Origin: an uncultured Oscillibacter sp.
Lineage (GTDB): Bacteria > Bacillota > Clostridia > Oscillospirales > Oscillospiraceae
Assembly (NCBI GenBank): GCA_946494635.1
Contig: CAMMCS010000003.1
Coordinates: 1 to 29,955, forward strand
Length of the DNA: 29,955 nt
Reading direction: 5' to 3'
Shown: positions 16,299 through 26,472 of the stretch, piece after piece
Layout of the letters: the number at the start of each line of letters is the position of its first letter
Numbering within the stretch: position 1 is the first letter of the stretch
Made by a program: the position numbers and the translations under genes
Notes under the pieces: model-generated
The model's input: only the letters and a program-made list of their open reading frames with translations
What the model was told of the DNA's origin: nothing
Databases searched by the model: none

Positions 16299-16334
16299 AA
16301 AATGACGCAGAGAGGGACCTCTCTGCGTCATTTT
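16299..16334 (-). terminator. Terminator of the right giant gene
   Basis: A perfect 17-bp stem (AAAATGACGCAGAGAGG, 16299-16315, with 16318-16334) and a 2-nt minimal loop end in TTTT on both strands. It begins about 10 bp beyond the minus-strand stop codon at 16345. Confidence 0.88.
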
Positions 16335-16344
16335 CAAAGCGGGA

Positions 16345-19300
16345 TCAGCCCGCCTGCGCCCGGAAGCGGTACAGGATCACCGCGAACTGGGCCCGGGTGG
16401 CGGTGCCGGCGGGATCCAGCGTCCCGGCGCTGGTGCCGCCCACGATGCCGTTGGCCACGGACCACCGCATGGGCTCCACCGCGTAGGCGGAGACGGTGTC
16501 CGCGTCCGGGAAGCGGGACAGGTCGGCCCGCTGGTCGTTGACGCTGCCCTCCATAGAGGCGTAGCGGAACAGCAGGGCCACCAGCTGCTGCCGGGTCACG
16601 GGGCTGCCGGGGTTCGTGCCGTCGGAGATGCCGTTCTCCATGGCCCAGGTCCGGGCCTCCGCCATGTTGGCGGGGGCGGCGCCGGAGAGCCGTGCCAGGA
16701 TCATCCACACCTGCTGGCGGGAGATGGGGCCGTTTGGGGTGAAGGTGGTCGCTGTGGTGCCGTTGACGTAGCCGTTCTCAAAGGCCCACTTGATCTCGTC
16801 ATAGGCCCAGAAGGTCTCCGGCACGTCCACGAAGAATCCCGCTCCGCCGATGGGGACGAAGGTGACGGAAATGGTCACCCGGCCCCGGGGCTGGACGAAG
16901 GTATAGGTGCCGTCGCCGTTGTCTGTGACGGCCACCGGGTCACCGTCCCGGTCCGTGACCGTGACGCTTCCCACATCGTAGCCCTCGTCCGGCGTGACGG
17001 TGATGGTGACGGTGTCTCCCGCGTCCGGCCGCCGGGGCGCGGTGGTGACCGTGCCGCCGGTCCCCGCCTGGATGACGGGGGGATAGCCGGAGCTGCCGGA
17101 GCCGCCGGAGGACGTGGTGTCGGTGTTGATCAGCCGCAGGGTGTAGATCTGGGGCGCGCCGTTGTTGGTCACGGTGATCGTCCACTCCGTGGTGCCGTAG
17201 GGCAGGTCCAGGGTATAGGGCTGCGTGGTGTCATAGGCCGCCCCGTTGAAGGTGATGGCCGCGTTGGGATCCTGGGGCAGGATGTTCAGGATGCCGCTGG
17301 TGAGGCCCGCGCCGGTGGCCGTGTATGTGGCCGTCCCGTCAAACTCCACCTGGGCGCCGGAGAGGGACACGCCGGCCAGCGCCGCGCTGCCCATCACCAC
17401 ATCGGAGAAGTCCACCAGCACCGACGCGCCCGTCTGGGCGAAGTCAAAGGCGAGGGTCTCCTTCCCCTCCTTCGTGAGCTGCAGCGGTCCTTCCGCCGTG
17501 TAGCTCTGCTGCTTTGCGATGGCCCTGCCGTTTTCGTCCAGCAGCGTGACGGTCACGTTGCTGCCCTGGGCGGTGCCGGTGATCCTGTTGTACTGCAGGT
17601 CCACCGTGACGGTGGAGCCGGTGCCGCTGTTGTCCAGGGTGGAGGTGATGGTCACATCCTCGCCCCGCCGGACGGCCAAGCTCTGCAGCGTCCGGCTGGT
17701 GGTGTTGTTCTGCTGGTCGTACTCGTAGACGCTCTCGTACTGGGCGCCTCCGGAACGCATCCGGAGCAGCGCCTGGGTCTCCGCGGGCGTCTGGGACACG
17801 GCCTGCTCCACCCACGCCTTGGCGTAGACGGTGACGCCGCTGTCCGGGATCTCCCGGGCGGTCCCATCTGTGTCCGCCACATAGCCGGCGATGTCGAAGG
17901 TGACGCTGCCGCTGTAGCCGCCGCTGTCGATGAGGGCCAGGCCGGCCGCATCCTCGATGGTCTGTGTCAGGGGCGTTCCGTCCTCGTCCGTCAGCGGCTC
18001 CGTGCAGGCCTGGTCGCTGTAGAAGCCCACCTGGACCCGCCACTGGTCCTCCATGTCGGACAGCTTTGCGGGAAGGGCGTTGTACAGGGAGTAGCGCAGG
18101 ATCCGCAGGCCGTCCTCCTCCGAGACCACCTCCAGCTTGGAGATGCCCACGTCGGGGATGTCCAGATACAGGGTGCCGCCATATTCGGCAGTGCCGTTGT
18201 TGTTCTCATAAGCGGCGATGATCCTGTAGGGGACGTCCTCCACCGTTTCTTGGATGTCCACCCGGGCGGTGACCGTGATGTCCCGGTTGGGCATCAGATG
18301 CAGCCGGATGCCGTCCTCACCGCTGTAGAGGGGATCGTCCGCCGAGTTATAGTAGGTCGTATTGCCATCCGGCGACACGATCTGCAGGCCGGTGACGGCG
18401 TCCTTGCCGTTGTTGCGGATGGTGAAGGGGATGTCCGCCGTGCTGTTCAGGTGCAGTTCGTCGTACTCCAGGGACACCGCGGACAGGCCGATCTGGTTGA
18501 TGAACGCCGCCGTGGCGGTGTACATCCCGGACACGGCGATGGGAACGGTGATGGAGCCGGGGATCTCTTCCCCGGTCTTGGGGTCGGAGATCGTCACGTC
18601 TTTCTCCTTCGTCTCATCGTACTGGGTGGCCAGGAGGACGGACTTGACCGTCTGATCCTCCGCCACATAGGCGTCGAAGGAGTCGATCACGGCCTGGGCG
18701 TTCTCCACAGAGGCCACCTCCACCGCGCCGGACACCGTGAAGGAACGGCCGTCCTCCACGAACTTCACCGCCCGCAGCACGTCGTAGCCGGTGTTCTGAT
18801 AGCCGGATTCGATGGCGTCTTCCAGGGCGGAGCTCCCGTCGGGATCTGCGTTGGGATCTGCGCCGGGCTCTTCATTCGCCTCGCCGGGGGCCACGGAGTC
18901 CACCCACAGGATGGCCAGTTCCCCGATGGTATCCGCGTTCTTGGCAAAGCGGAAGTTGGCGCCGATGGCCGCGCCGGTGCCCGCCGTGGCCTGGCCCAGG
19001 GATTCGGGCATGGCGTCGTACAGGACGCCGTCCTGGTTCAGGGCCGCCAGACGGATGTCGGACTCGGTCTCGCCGGTGTCCGCCACCGGCTGCTCCGTGT
19101 GCCAGGCGATGACGAACCGCTCCGTCTCGTATGTTCCATCGTTGTCATCATCGAATTTCACGGCGGCGATCTGGGGGTTCTCGTCCAGGCTGTCGTCGCG
19201 GGTCAGCTGGAAGGTGCGGATCTCGTTCTCGCTGTCAGAGCTCGCCGGGAGGATGGCCGCCACCGTCTCCCAGTCGGTATTGCCGGAAGCGGACGCGTCC

Positions 19301-22300
19301 GCGCCGGTGTCCAGGGTGTAGGTCACGGCGGCGGTGCCGTCGGAGAGCATGGCCGCCTCGATGCCCTTGACCGTGGCGCCGGTGTCGGTGCCGTCGTAAA
19401 GGGTCTGGGTCTCGCTCCAGTTCTCGCCGTCAAACACCTGGTAGCGGATGGCGTCCTGCTGGTCGAAGTCGGTGATCTCGCCGGCGGCGGTGGAGTTGAC
19501 CTCCCGCCAGGCCACCACCGTGCGCTCGCCGTTGGTGGCCACCACCGGCGCCAGGTCCGGGGCGCTGTTGTTGGTGAGCCGGTGGAGCGTCCAGTCCTTC
19601 CCGTCAGCTGAAATGGCCGCCACGATCTCCGTGGAGGTGAACTGGTTCATCACCTGCCCGTCGTTGAGGACGCCGTTGGTGTTCTCGTCGATGTCGTCGG
19701 GGACGATCTCGGCCATCTGCCGGACCCACACGGCGGCATAGCCGTCCTGAGAGCCCGCCACCTTCAGAGAGCTGTCGCCGTAGCCGTCCGGCACGGCATT
19801 GACGGTGATGCCGCTGCTGCCGCCCTCCATCCGGGCGCCCACCAGGAAAATGTCGTTTGTTTTCGTGGAAGCCGCCACACGGGTCATGGAGATGTCCTCG
19901 GCGTCCTCCTCGTGTCCCTCTCTCCGGTCGCTGAGATAGAGCAGGACTTCCCCGTCGTCGGTCAGCACCGGGGACGCGTAGGGATAGGCGCCGGTCTGCA
20001 GGGCCTTTGCTACTGCCTGCTGCTCGTCCAGCGCGTTGGCGGCCATGTCGCCCACCCACAGCTGGTCGGAGACACCCACATAGTCCCGGCTCTCCAGCTG
20101 GGCCCCCAGGTCCACGGCGTAGTACACCTGGCCGTCGGACAGCGTCAGCCGCTGGATCTCCTGGTTGTTGATGGTCTGGTTGGCCGCCCAGATCTCCTCG
20201 ATGGTGTCCCATTCGCCGTAGGAGTTCTCCAATTCAAAGCCCACGGAGCAGAACACCTTCTCGTAGCTAATGAACAGGAACTTGAAGACGAACTCGATGC
20301 CGGTGGAGCCGGAGAACCGGGGCTCCTGCCCGTCCAGCGTCGGATCGGTCCGGGTCTCGTCCACGGGCCCCACGGCGCTGATGTTGCCGTATCCGTCGGG
20401 CGCCGCGCCGCTGCCCAGATAGTTCCGGTTCAGCCAGTTGAAGTTCAGGTCCGCGTTCAGCTGCCCGAACACGCCGATCTTGCAGGCCAGGACGGAGATG
20501 TCGAACCCGATGCCGGCGAACACCCGGATGTACAGGAAGATGCGCAGGGCGGTGAGGTAGTCGGTGCCGGTGCTGGTGGTGTGATAGCCGCTGGCCAGGG
20601 CCTGGTCGAAGGTCTCCTGGTCCCGGGCGGCCGCCAGCTCCGTGAACACGTTGTCCGGCGCGGTGTAGTAGGTGCCCCGCTGCATATCCAGGGACACCTC
20701 CAGGGAGCCGCCCAGGGTCAAGCTGATGTTGACGGGAACGGGGCCCACCAGCATATTCACATACCAGCTGTAGTTCAGGCCGCCGCCGGCGTGGAAGCCG
20801 CCGCTGATGGGGCGGCACTCCCACAGGCCGGTCTCGGTGTTGTAGGCGATGTCCGCCTCGAAATACCCGCCCAGGTCGAAGTTGAAGCTGCGGACGGCCT
20901 TGTTCTGGGCCGCGTCCGCGGCCTCGTCCACCACGCTGTCCAGGTAGGTGCCCGTCAGCATCCGGTAGATGTTCATGGCGTTGGGCATCACGTCCAGGTC
21001 GGTCCCGCCGGAGGTATTGGCCTGGGCAAAGGCCATGTCCTCCCGGTCGGTGTAGCTGGGGTAGATGCCGGTCTCATTGCCGCCGCTCTGCATATTGCCC
21101 ACGTTCAGGCAGAAGAAGGCCCGGAACACGGTGGGGTCGCTGGTGGCGGTCAGCCGGACGGCAAAGGTGTCCTGGCTGTTGTCGTACTTGGCGTCCCCGG
21201 CCACCAGGGCCATGCCCTCCTGGATCAGCTGGTCGGTGCCGCCCAGGCTCTGGGTCCCGGAGGCGTTCGCCTTGCCCAGCGCGCCGTGGATGCTGCTCAT
21301 GGTGTTCGGCAGGACGTCGGCCTCCTCCGCCGGCTGGGCGCCGATCATGTTGACGATGCGGAAGGGCAGGGTCAGGGTCAGGTCCGCGGCGTTGCCGTTC
21401 CGGCTCAGCAGCGCCTCCACGCTGCGGTTCCGGTAGCAGTCCACGCCCCAGGTGCGCATATTGGCCTCGTCCAGCACCCCCACGTTCTCCGTGAACACCA
21501 TGTCGCTGAAGGGATACGTCACCTTCCGGCTGGTCTGGCCGGGCAGGGTCTTGCCGGTGGTGTCCCGCAGGGTGACGGTGTTGGCGCCGTCAGACGCCGT
21601 GTCCCCCCACCACATGACGGTAGTGGTGAGCCAGGCGGTGGGGAAGGTGGTGCTGGGGCCCACGAAGCCCGTGCTGTCCTTCACCGAGGTCCGGGAGGCC
21701 GCCTGGGCGTCGCTGTACTGCAGGGTCTGCATGGCGATGAAGGGGGCGGCGGCGTTGTCCTCCGCCGGGTTCTCCTCCCAGGCCACGATGCTGTCGCCGG
21801 AGGCCATGACCTCGTCGGCGTTCATGGACGCGTCCACCCGGATCATCAGGGGGCGGTAATCGCCGTTTTGGTCGGACGCCTCCAGCTGGAAGAGGTACCA
21901 GATCTTCTCCCCGGCCTGGACGCCGCCCGCCACGCCGTCGGGCCTGAACTGGCTGATGTCCATGGTCACCCGCAGGTGGCCCTGGTCGCTCGCCTCCAGC
22001 TCCACGGTGTAGTCCTCATTGCCCGGCTGGCCGCTGCCGGTGGCGGGCTTGTCGTCCTGCAGGCCGAAGAGCACGTCCTCGCCGCAGTACTCCCCCTGGC
22101 GGTACACGCCGCCCCGGAAGGTGACCTCGCCCACATAGGGCGTGCCGTCGGGCTTTTTCAGGTAGATGTCGGCATAGGCCGCCTGCCGCAGCTGGATGGT
22201 GTTCACCGGATAGAGCTGCAGCTTGGTGGAGTCCGCCTCGGAGGACACCAGGGCGCTGTTGTAGATGGTGCCCAGCCAGGTGACGGTCTCCTCATCCTCC

Positions 22301-25300
22301 GTGGTCTCCGACCGGCAGTACACGTCCCCGGCGATGCCGTAGGGGGCGTAGATGGCCGCCGCGCCCGTCTCGTCGGTCTGGAGGGTCTGGGGCTCGCTGA
22401 CGGCGGAGCGGTCCGCGCTGGTATAGGTCTGATAGGTCAGGGTCGTTGTGGTGCTGGGATAGCACTGGAACAGGTACAGCTTGTCCCGCAGGGTCTTCAC
22501 GTTCACCTCCAGGGAGTCGGAGATGCCCGTCTGCACATGCTCGGCGGTGACGGTGGTGGTGCCGTCCGCGAGGCCGGAGAGGATGAAGTCCGTGGCCGGG
22601 CGGTAGGAGACGTAGGAGAAGTTCTCGATGTTCTCATACAGGGTGCCCTGCTGGTAGTTCACCGTGGCGTACTCGCTCTCGCTGGACTCCCAGGCGATCT
22701 GGTCCGCCAGCTCCGCCCAGGCGTACTCCCCGTAGTTGATGGAGATGACGTGCCGCAGGGCGATGTCCCGCTTCAGGCCCACGATGGCCTGGGAGCCCGC
22801 CTCGCCGCCGGCGCCCCACAGGCCCGCGATCTTTTCCTCGTTGGACAGGGTGACGCTGTCCCCGGCATCCGCGCCGTCCAGCAGGATCTTCAGTGCTTGG
22901 GCCGAGTAGACGTACAGCACGAAGCTGCTGTAGGACCAGGTGGATTCCGCGGCGTTCTTGGCCTTGACGGTGACGGTATAGCTGTCCCGGTAGCTGGTGG
23001 GGTCGTTCTCGTTCAGCTGCACGGGGTTGATGGGCAGGGCGTAGGAATACCGGCTGCCGTCCTGCGTGACGTTGTCCAGCGTGTCCACCACGATGGGGGC
23101 GCTCAGGGCGTCACTGGCGATGTACAGCTCGAATTGGCCGCCGGTGTTCAGATCCAGGTGCTCCATGGTCCAGTTCAGATCCACGGAGCCCACGGTGTCC
23201 ACCTGGTACAGGCCGCCCTCCTCCTCGCTGGGCGGCTGGAGCTCCACCACGGCGGGCTGGGAGACCATGGTGACCGTGGCGGTGGCGTCGGTGTCCTGTT
23301 TGCCGGCACCCAGATCATAGGTGCCGTAATACTGGCCCTCATATTCCGTATAGACCTCCACCTGGAAGCTGCGGACGCCCTGGTCGTAGAGGCCCTTCAG
23401 CACGGTCCCCCAGGGCAGGGTGACGGAGGTGATGGTCTTCTGCTGGCCCTCTCCGGTCCCCGTGGTCAGCGCGGCAAGGTTTTCAGGAAGCTCGATGGCC
23501 ACCCGCTGTGTGCCCTCTTCGGTTTTGCGCTCATAGAACGCCGACACATGGAACGTGGTGGGGACGAAGGCGCCGTTCTCGCCGCCGGTCTCGTTCTTCT
23601 GGCAGATGTTGCTGGACCAGTTGATGATGGCGTTGCTGCCCTCCCGGATGGAGATGGCGCTGGCCAGCTTGGGGATCATCAGGTAGGGATCCTGGCCCAC
23701 GGCGAAGGTGACGCTGATCGCGGCGCTCGGCACGTCGGGCAGGCCCACCGTCCTGGTGCTGCCGTCCTCGTTTTGGACGTCCAGGCCGCCGTTGAGGGCC
23801 ACCAGCGTGATGCGGATGGCCCCGGCCTTGCCGGTGGGCACCAGATAGGCGCTGCCGCCCTCCTCCACCTGGAAGGAGGCCACGGTGGGGTCGGAGGACT
23901 GCCAGGCGAAGTGGGCGCTGGGGTCCGGGCCCGCCAGGGTGCCGTCCGCCTGGATGTAGCCGACCTTGGTCTTGTCGCCCCAGGTGTAGCCGGTGCCGTC
24001 CAGGTCAAAGGCCAGGGCCAGGGTGTTGTCCTGCTGGGCGTAGAGCTGGGGGATCTCAGCTCCGGGGCCATACGATGTCCCCGTTGCCGCATCGGCGGGG
24101 GTGATGGTGAGGGTAGGGCTCATGGCGTCGGCAGTCACGCCCACCGTGGGATTCACCGTGTATGTCAGCGCCTTGCCCACCAGCAGCGCCCCGTCCAGCC
24201 AGAACTCCACCTGGCCGTCGATGGCCTCGGCGGTGTTGTTGTAGTCCAGGGGGATGGTGGCGGTGAGTTCCGTGGGGGATTCCGAATCGGTGGTGAAGGG
24301 GACCGCGTTCTCAAAGCCGTCCACGGAGGCCCGCAGGGCGTCCAGGGTCCAGACCCCGCCGGACTCCTTCAGAGCGCCAAGGACCCACAGGGTATAGTCC
24401 GGGTCTTCGCTCAACTTGACGGTGATGGTCAGCCAGGGCTTGTTGTCCGCATCGGTCCCCATTTTCAGGTCGAACTCCCGGAAGGCCGCCAGCTTGTCAG
24501 GGGCAGCCAGCTTGACGCCTTCCGGCGTGGTGATGACGGCGCTGGTATCCACCGCGATAGACAGGCCGTTGGCGCCGGTGCCGTTCAGGCTGGCGTCGGT
24601 GATGGCCAGGCTGGCCCCGTCGTCCTGTTCCACCTCATACAAGAAGGTACAGCACTCCGCGGTGGTGCCGGCCTCCTCTGGATGGAGCTCCTTTGTGTTG
24701 ACGGTCAGGGTCATGTCCTCGGAGATCTCCATGGGGTAGGGCTCCCCGGCCGCGTTGGTGAAGGTCACGGTGATGGGGACGGACTGGCCGGGGTAGTAGA
24801 TCCCCGCCGGAGCGCTGACCTGGGCGCTGAGGGCCGTGGTGGTGTCCCACACCTCCAGCGTTGCGGTGCCGCCGATCTCCGGTACGAAATATATATGTTG
24901 ATAGTTCCCACCATGAGCGATGCGAGCCTGCACTCTGCACACCCGGACTTGAAGGGGGACACTTTCACCTCTCGCGAGGCTATAAAGTTCACCTGGATAA
25001 ATCTCAGGATCAGGATAGATAAAGTGTTTTTCCTCCGATTGCTCGTTTTCCGCAAAACGCGCGCCTACACTCGTATGGTATTCATCGTCAGGCGTATACG
25101 TTATGGTATAGACCGCCCTGTCCGGCTCTACCATCTGAGAACCGGTGCTGCCGTTCAGGCCATCCTCCAATAAATCATATTGCTTGCCGTCCGTAGTCGT
25201 GTACGAGCCCCAAATAGAAGCTTTGGATATGTTATCGGCGCCGGTGATCCCATTGAATTCCGGGTCGACCCGTTTGAATACGGGGTCTGCGAGCAATCTC

Positions 25301-26472
25301 CCCTGGAATGCAGTTCCCTCCATCGTGTCTGGCACCGTAAGCGAGACGGAGGCACCGTCTCCGTAATAGACCTGCTGAGTACCTTGCTCCACTTTTACAT
25401 CATCACGGACAGCCACATTGTTATCGGCAGGGCTACCCGAGTATGTGAGCAGCTCGCCCTCTGTGTAAAAATCGCCCCCGCCTTCAAGGTCGACCGTCAC
25501 ATACTCCTTGTATTGGAAGTCATCGTCCCAGCTGACGGTGACGATCTGCTCCCACCGGTCCGTTTCGTTTTCAAACAGGGCGTTGGTCAGGCCGAACAGC
25601 TGCACACCGAAGGTGCTCTCGCCGTCTATCCCCAAGTAGGCGCTGCTGTCATTGGGATCGACCTTCCTGACAGCCATGATGCTGCGCGTGACAGACTGCG
25701 TACCAGCCGGAATGGTGATCCGATAGGCGTTCAGTTCCTCATCAAGCGAATCTGTTGACATCACCACGGCGGCCGCGGCGCTTCCGGACACGACCCGGAA
25801 ATACAGGGTCACATCCGCCTTTTGCGCCGGGGTCAGGGTGAGCGTCAGGTCATAGGTCTTGAGATATTCGCTGCTGGAAGTCTCTGTGACCTCCACGCCG
25901 GCCCGCACCCCGTGGTCGATGCCGGAGGGGCCCTCCTCCGTCAGGGCGCTCACCGCCAGGGGCTGGGCGCCGCCGGCGAACGTCACCTCCCCGTTGGCCC
26001 AGGCGTCCGCCAGGTCATAGAAGCTGGCCGCCTGCTCGTCGGTGACCGCCTGCTCCGTGAAATATGTGGCCTGGACGTAGGCCAGGTACTGCTCGATCTC
26101 CAGGACCAGCTTCAATTCCTCCAGGGTGACGTAGGTGCCGTCCACCTCCGCCACCTGGCTCAGGTCCACCTCCGGGTCGGAGAGGTATTCCTCCAGCTCC
26201 TCCAGGGTGTAGTCCCGGCCGTCCACGGTGATCTTCTCATCGGTGATGAGATTGCCCCGGCTGTCCACCAGGCCGTAGGACTCCAGCAGGGCCAGATAGG
26301 TCTCCGCGTCGTCGCCGTAGGCCTCTTTCAGGGCTGCCAGCAGGGCGGAGTTCTCCACCATGGTGTTGCGCACCAGCTCCCCCACCGCGGCATAGGCCGG
26401 GGCGGGCAGCACCGTCAGCAGCAGCACGGCCGTCAGCAGGGCGCAGGCCCAGCGTCTCCACAGGTTTCTCAT
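16345..26472 (-). CDS. Giant secreted multidomain SLH-anchored surface protein, paralogue (3375 aa)
   Basis: The ATG at 26472 (MRNLWRRW) was chosen because AAAGGGAGG precedes it; the longer frame to 26586 starts upstream of the likely transcription start. A signal peptide ends near PAYA. Approximate layout: shared helical N-domain (VDGRDYTLEELEEYLSDPE); 231-529 a lower-GC block; about 552 the sandwich with IYYPGQSVPITVTF; 1242-1330 the Big2-like module (TLYENIENFSY); 1882-2080 the glycine/aromatic block; 2160-2530 propeller-like repeats; 2667-2900 CARDB-like (FTIRNNGKDAVTGL); 3054-3116 cadherin-like; 3128-3205 bacterial repeat; 3212-3375 three SLH repeats. It aligns by eye with the left giant along most of its length but lacks that protein's Ig and InlB modules. 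Expected to be wall-associated. A LytTR-type site upstream suggests two-component control. No enzymatic motif recognised. Confidence 0.92.
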   Translation of the reverse strand: MRNLWRRWACALLTAVLLLTVLPAPAYAAVGELVRNTMVENSALLAALKEAYGDDAETYLALLESYGLVDSRGNLITDEKITVDGRDYTLEELEEYLSDPEVDLSQVAEVDGTYVTLEELKLVLEIEQYLAYVQATYFTEQAVTDEQAASFYDLADAWANGEVTFAGGAQPLAVSALTEEGPSGIDHGVRAGVEVTETSSSEYLKTYDLTLTLTPAQKADVTLYFRVVSGSAAAAVVMSTDSLDEELNAYRITIPAGTQSVTRSIMAVRKVDPNDSSAYLGIDGESTFGVQLFGLTNALFENETDRWEQIVTVSWDDDFQYKEYVTVDLEGGGDFYTEGELLTYSGSPADNNVAVRDDVKVEQGTQQVYYGDGASVSLTVPDTMEGTAFQGRLLADPVFKRVDPEFNGITGADNISKASIWGSYTTTDGKQYDLLEDGLNGSTGSQMVEPDRAVYTITYTPDDEYHTSVGARFAENEQSEEKHFIYPDPEIYPGELYSLARGESVPLQVRVCRVQARIAHGGNYQHIYFVPEIGGTATLEVWDTTTALSAQVSAPAGIYYPGQSVPITVTFTNAAGEPYPMEISEDMTLTVNTKELHPEEAGTTAECCTFLYEVEQDDGASLAITDASLNGTGANGLSIAVDTSAVITTPEGVKLAAPDKLAAFREFDLKMGTDADNKPWLTITVKLSEDPDYTLWVLGALKESGGVWTLDALRASVDGFENAVPFTTDSESPTELTATIPLDYNNTAEAIDGQVEFWLDGALLVGKALTYTVNPTVGVTADAMSPTLTITPADAATGTSYGPGAEIPQLYAQQDNTLALAFDLDGTGYTWGDKTKVGYIQADGTLAGPDPSAHFAWQSSDPTVASFQVEEGGSAYLVPTGKAGAIRITLVALNGGLDVQNEDGSTRTVGLPDVPSAAISVTFAVGQDPYLMIPKLASAISIREGSNAIINWSSNICQKNETGGENGAFVPTTFHVSAFYERKTEEGTQRVAIELPENLAALTTGTGEGQQKTITSVTLPWGTVLKGLYDQGVRSFQVEVYTEYEGQYYGTYDLGAGKQDTDATATVTMVSQPAVVELQPPSEEEGGLYQVDTVGSVDLNWTMEHLDLNTGGQFELYIASDALSAPIVVDTLDNVTQDGSRYSYALPINPVQLNENDPTSYRDSYTVTVKAKNAAESTWSYSSFVLYVYSAQALKILLDGADAGDSVTLSNEEKIAGLWGAGGEAGSQAIVGLKRDIALRHVISINYGEYAWAELADQIAWESSESEYATVNYQQGTLYENIENFSYVSYRPATDFILSGLADGTTTVTAEHVQTGISDSLEVNVKTLRDKLYLFQCYPSTTTTLTYQTYTSADRSAVSEPQTLQTDETGAAAIYAPYGIAGDVYCRSETTEDEETVTWLGTIYNSALVSSEADSTKLQLYPVNTIQLRQAAYADIYLKKPDGTPYVGEVTFRGGVYRQGEYCGEDVLFGLQDDKPATGSGQPGNEDYTVELEASDQGHLRVTMDISQFRPDGVAGGVQAGEKIWYLFQLEASDQNGDYRPLMIRVDASMNADEVMASGDSIVAWEENPAEDNAAAPFIAMQTLQYSDAQAASRTSVKDSTGFVGPSTTFPTAWLTTTVMWWGDTASDGANTVTLRDTTGKTLPGQTSRKVTYPFSDMVFTENVGVLDEANMRTWGVDCYRNRSVEALLSRNGNAADLTLTLPFRIVNMIGAQPAEEADVLPNTMSSIHGALGKANASGTQSLGGTDQLIQEGMALVAGDAKYDNSQDTFAVRLTATSDPTVFRAFFCLNVGNMQSGGNETGIYPSYTDREDMAFAQANTSGGTDLDVMPNAMNIYRMLTGTYLDSVVDEAADAAQNKAVRSFNFDLGGYFEADIAYNTETGLWECRPISGGFHAGGGLNYSWYVNMLVGPVPVNISLTLGGSLEVSLDMQRGTYYTAPDNVFTELAAARDQETFDQALASGYHTTSTGTDYLTALRIFLYIRVFAGIGFDISVLACKIGVFGQLNADLNFNWLNRNYLGSGAAPDGYGNISAVGPVDETRTDPTLDGQEPRFSGSTGIEFVFKFLFISYEKVFCSVGFELENSYGEWDTIEEIWAANQTINNQEIQRLTLSDGQVYYAVDLGAQLESRDYVGVSDQLWVGDMAANALDEQQAVAKALQTGAYPYASPVLTDDGEVLLYLSDRREGHEEDAEDISMTRVAASTKTNDIFLVGARMEGGSSGITVNAVPDGYGDSSLKVAGSQDGYAAVWVRQMAEIVPDDIDENTNGVLNDGQVMNQFTSTEIVAAISADGKDWTLHRLTNNSAPDLAPVVATNGERTVVAWREVNSTAAGEITDFDQQDAIRYQVFDGENWSETQTLYDGTDTGATVKGIEAAMLSDGTAAVTYTLDTGADASASGNTDWETVAAILPASSDSENEIRTFQLTRDDSLDENPQIAAVKFDDDNDGTYETERFVIAWHTEQPVADTGETESDIRLAALNQDGVLYDAMPESLGQATAGTGAAIGANFRFAKNADTIGELAILWVDSVAPGEANEEPGADPNADPDGSSALEDAIESGYQNTGYDVLRAVKFVEDGRSFTVSGAVEVASVENAQAVIDSFDAYVAEDQTVKSVLLATQYDETKEKDVTISDPKTGEEIPGSITVPIAVSGMYTATAAFINQIGLSAVSLEYDELHLNSTADIPFTIRNNGKDAVTGLQIVSPDGNTTYYNSADDPLYSGEDGIRLHLMPNRDITVTARVDIQETVEDVPYRIIAAYENNNGTAEYGGTLYLDIPDVGISKLEVVSEEDGLRILRYSLYNALPAKLSDMEDQWRVQVGFYSDQACTEPLTDEDGTPLTQTIEDAAGLALIDSGGYSGSVTFDIAGYVADTDGTAREIPDSGVTVYAKAWVEQAVSQTPAETQALLRMRSGGAQYESVYEYDQQNNTTSRTLQSLAVRRGEDVTITSTLDNSGTGSTVTVDLQYNRITGTAQGSNVTVTLLDENGRAIAKQQSYTAEGPLQLTKEGKETLAFDFAQTGASVLVDFSDVVMGSAALAGVSLSGAQVEFDGTATYTATGAGLTSGILNILPQDPNAAITFNGAAYDTTQPYTLDLPYGTTEWTITVTNNGAPQIYTLRLINTDTTSSGGSGSSGYPPVIQAGTGGTVTTAPRRPDAGDTVTITVTPDEGYDVGSVTVTDRDGDPVAVTDNGDGTYTFVQPRGRVTISVTFVPIGGAGFFVDVPETFWAYDEIKWAFENGYVNGTTATTFTPNGPISRQQVWMILARLSGAAPANMAEARTWAMENGISDGTNPGSPVTRQQLVALLFRYASMEGSVNDQRADLSRFPDADTVSAYAVEPMRWSVANGIVGGTSAGTLDPAGTATRAQFAVILYRFRAQAG
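16348..16835 (-). repeat. Three SLH repeats of the right giant protein
   Basis: Minus-strand codons give FVDVPETFWAYDEIKW with GTTATTFTPNGPISRQQV, then a shorter second unit (ARTWAMENGISDGTNPGS with VTRQQLVALLFRYAS), then FPDADTVSAYAVEPMRWSV with TATRAQFAVILYRF. The second unit lacks the opening FxDV segment, so it is less canonical than those of the left giant. Confidence 0.88.

Larger units (their letters stand above)
16008..16344. other. Convergent intergenic region between the two giant genes
   Basis: This 337-bp gap separates the stop codons of the convergent giant genes. It contains two strong hairpins, annotated separately, and GC-rich spacer with no convincing gene or ribosome binding site. 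A CGCCTCTGCCTCC-like motif occurs twice (near 16226 and 16261), without an evident role. Confidence 0.7.

Noticed and set aside
19912..25173. Plus-strand 1753-codon open frame inside the right giant gene
   Set aside because: Very long but compositionally a shadow (Gly, Val, His, Gln, Leu repeats, no domains). The minus-strand frame has a signal peptide, SLH repeats and clear similarity to the left giant.
6000..26450. Non-ribosomal peptide, polyketide or toxin-type giant gene
   Set aside because: No adenylation, ketosynthase, Rhs/YD or polymorphic-toxin motifs were seen; signal peptide, beta modules and SLH repeats point to surface proteins.
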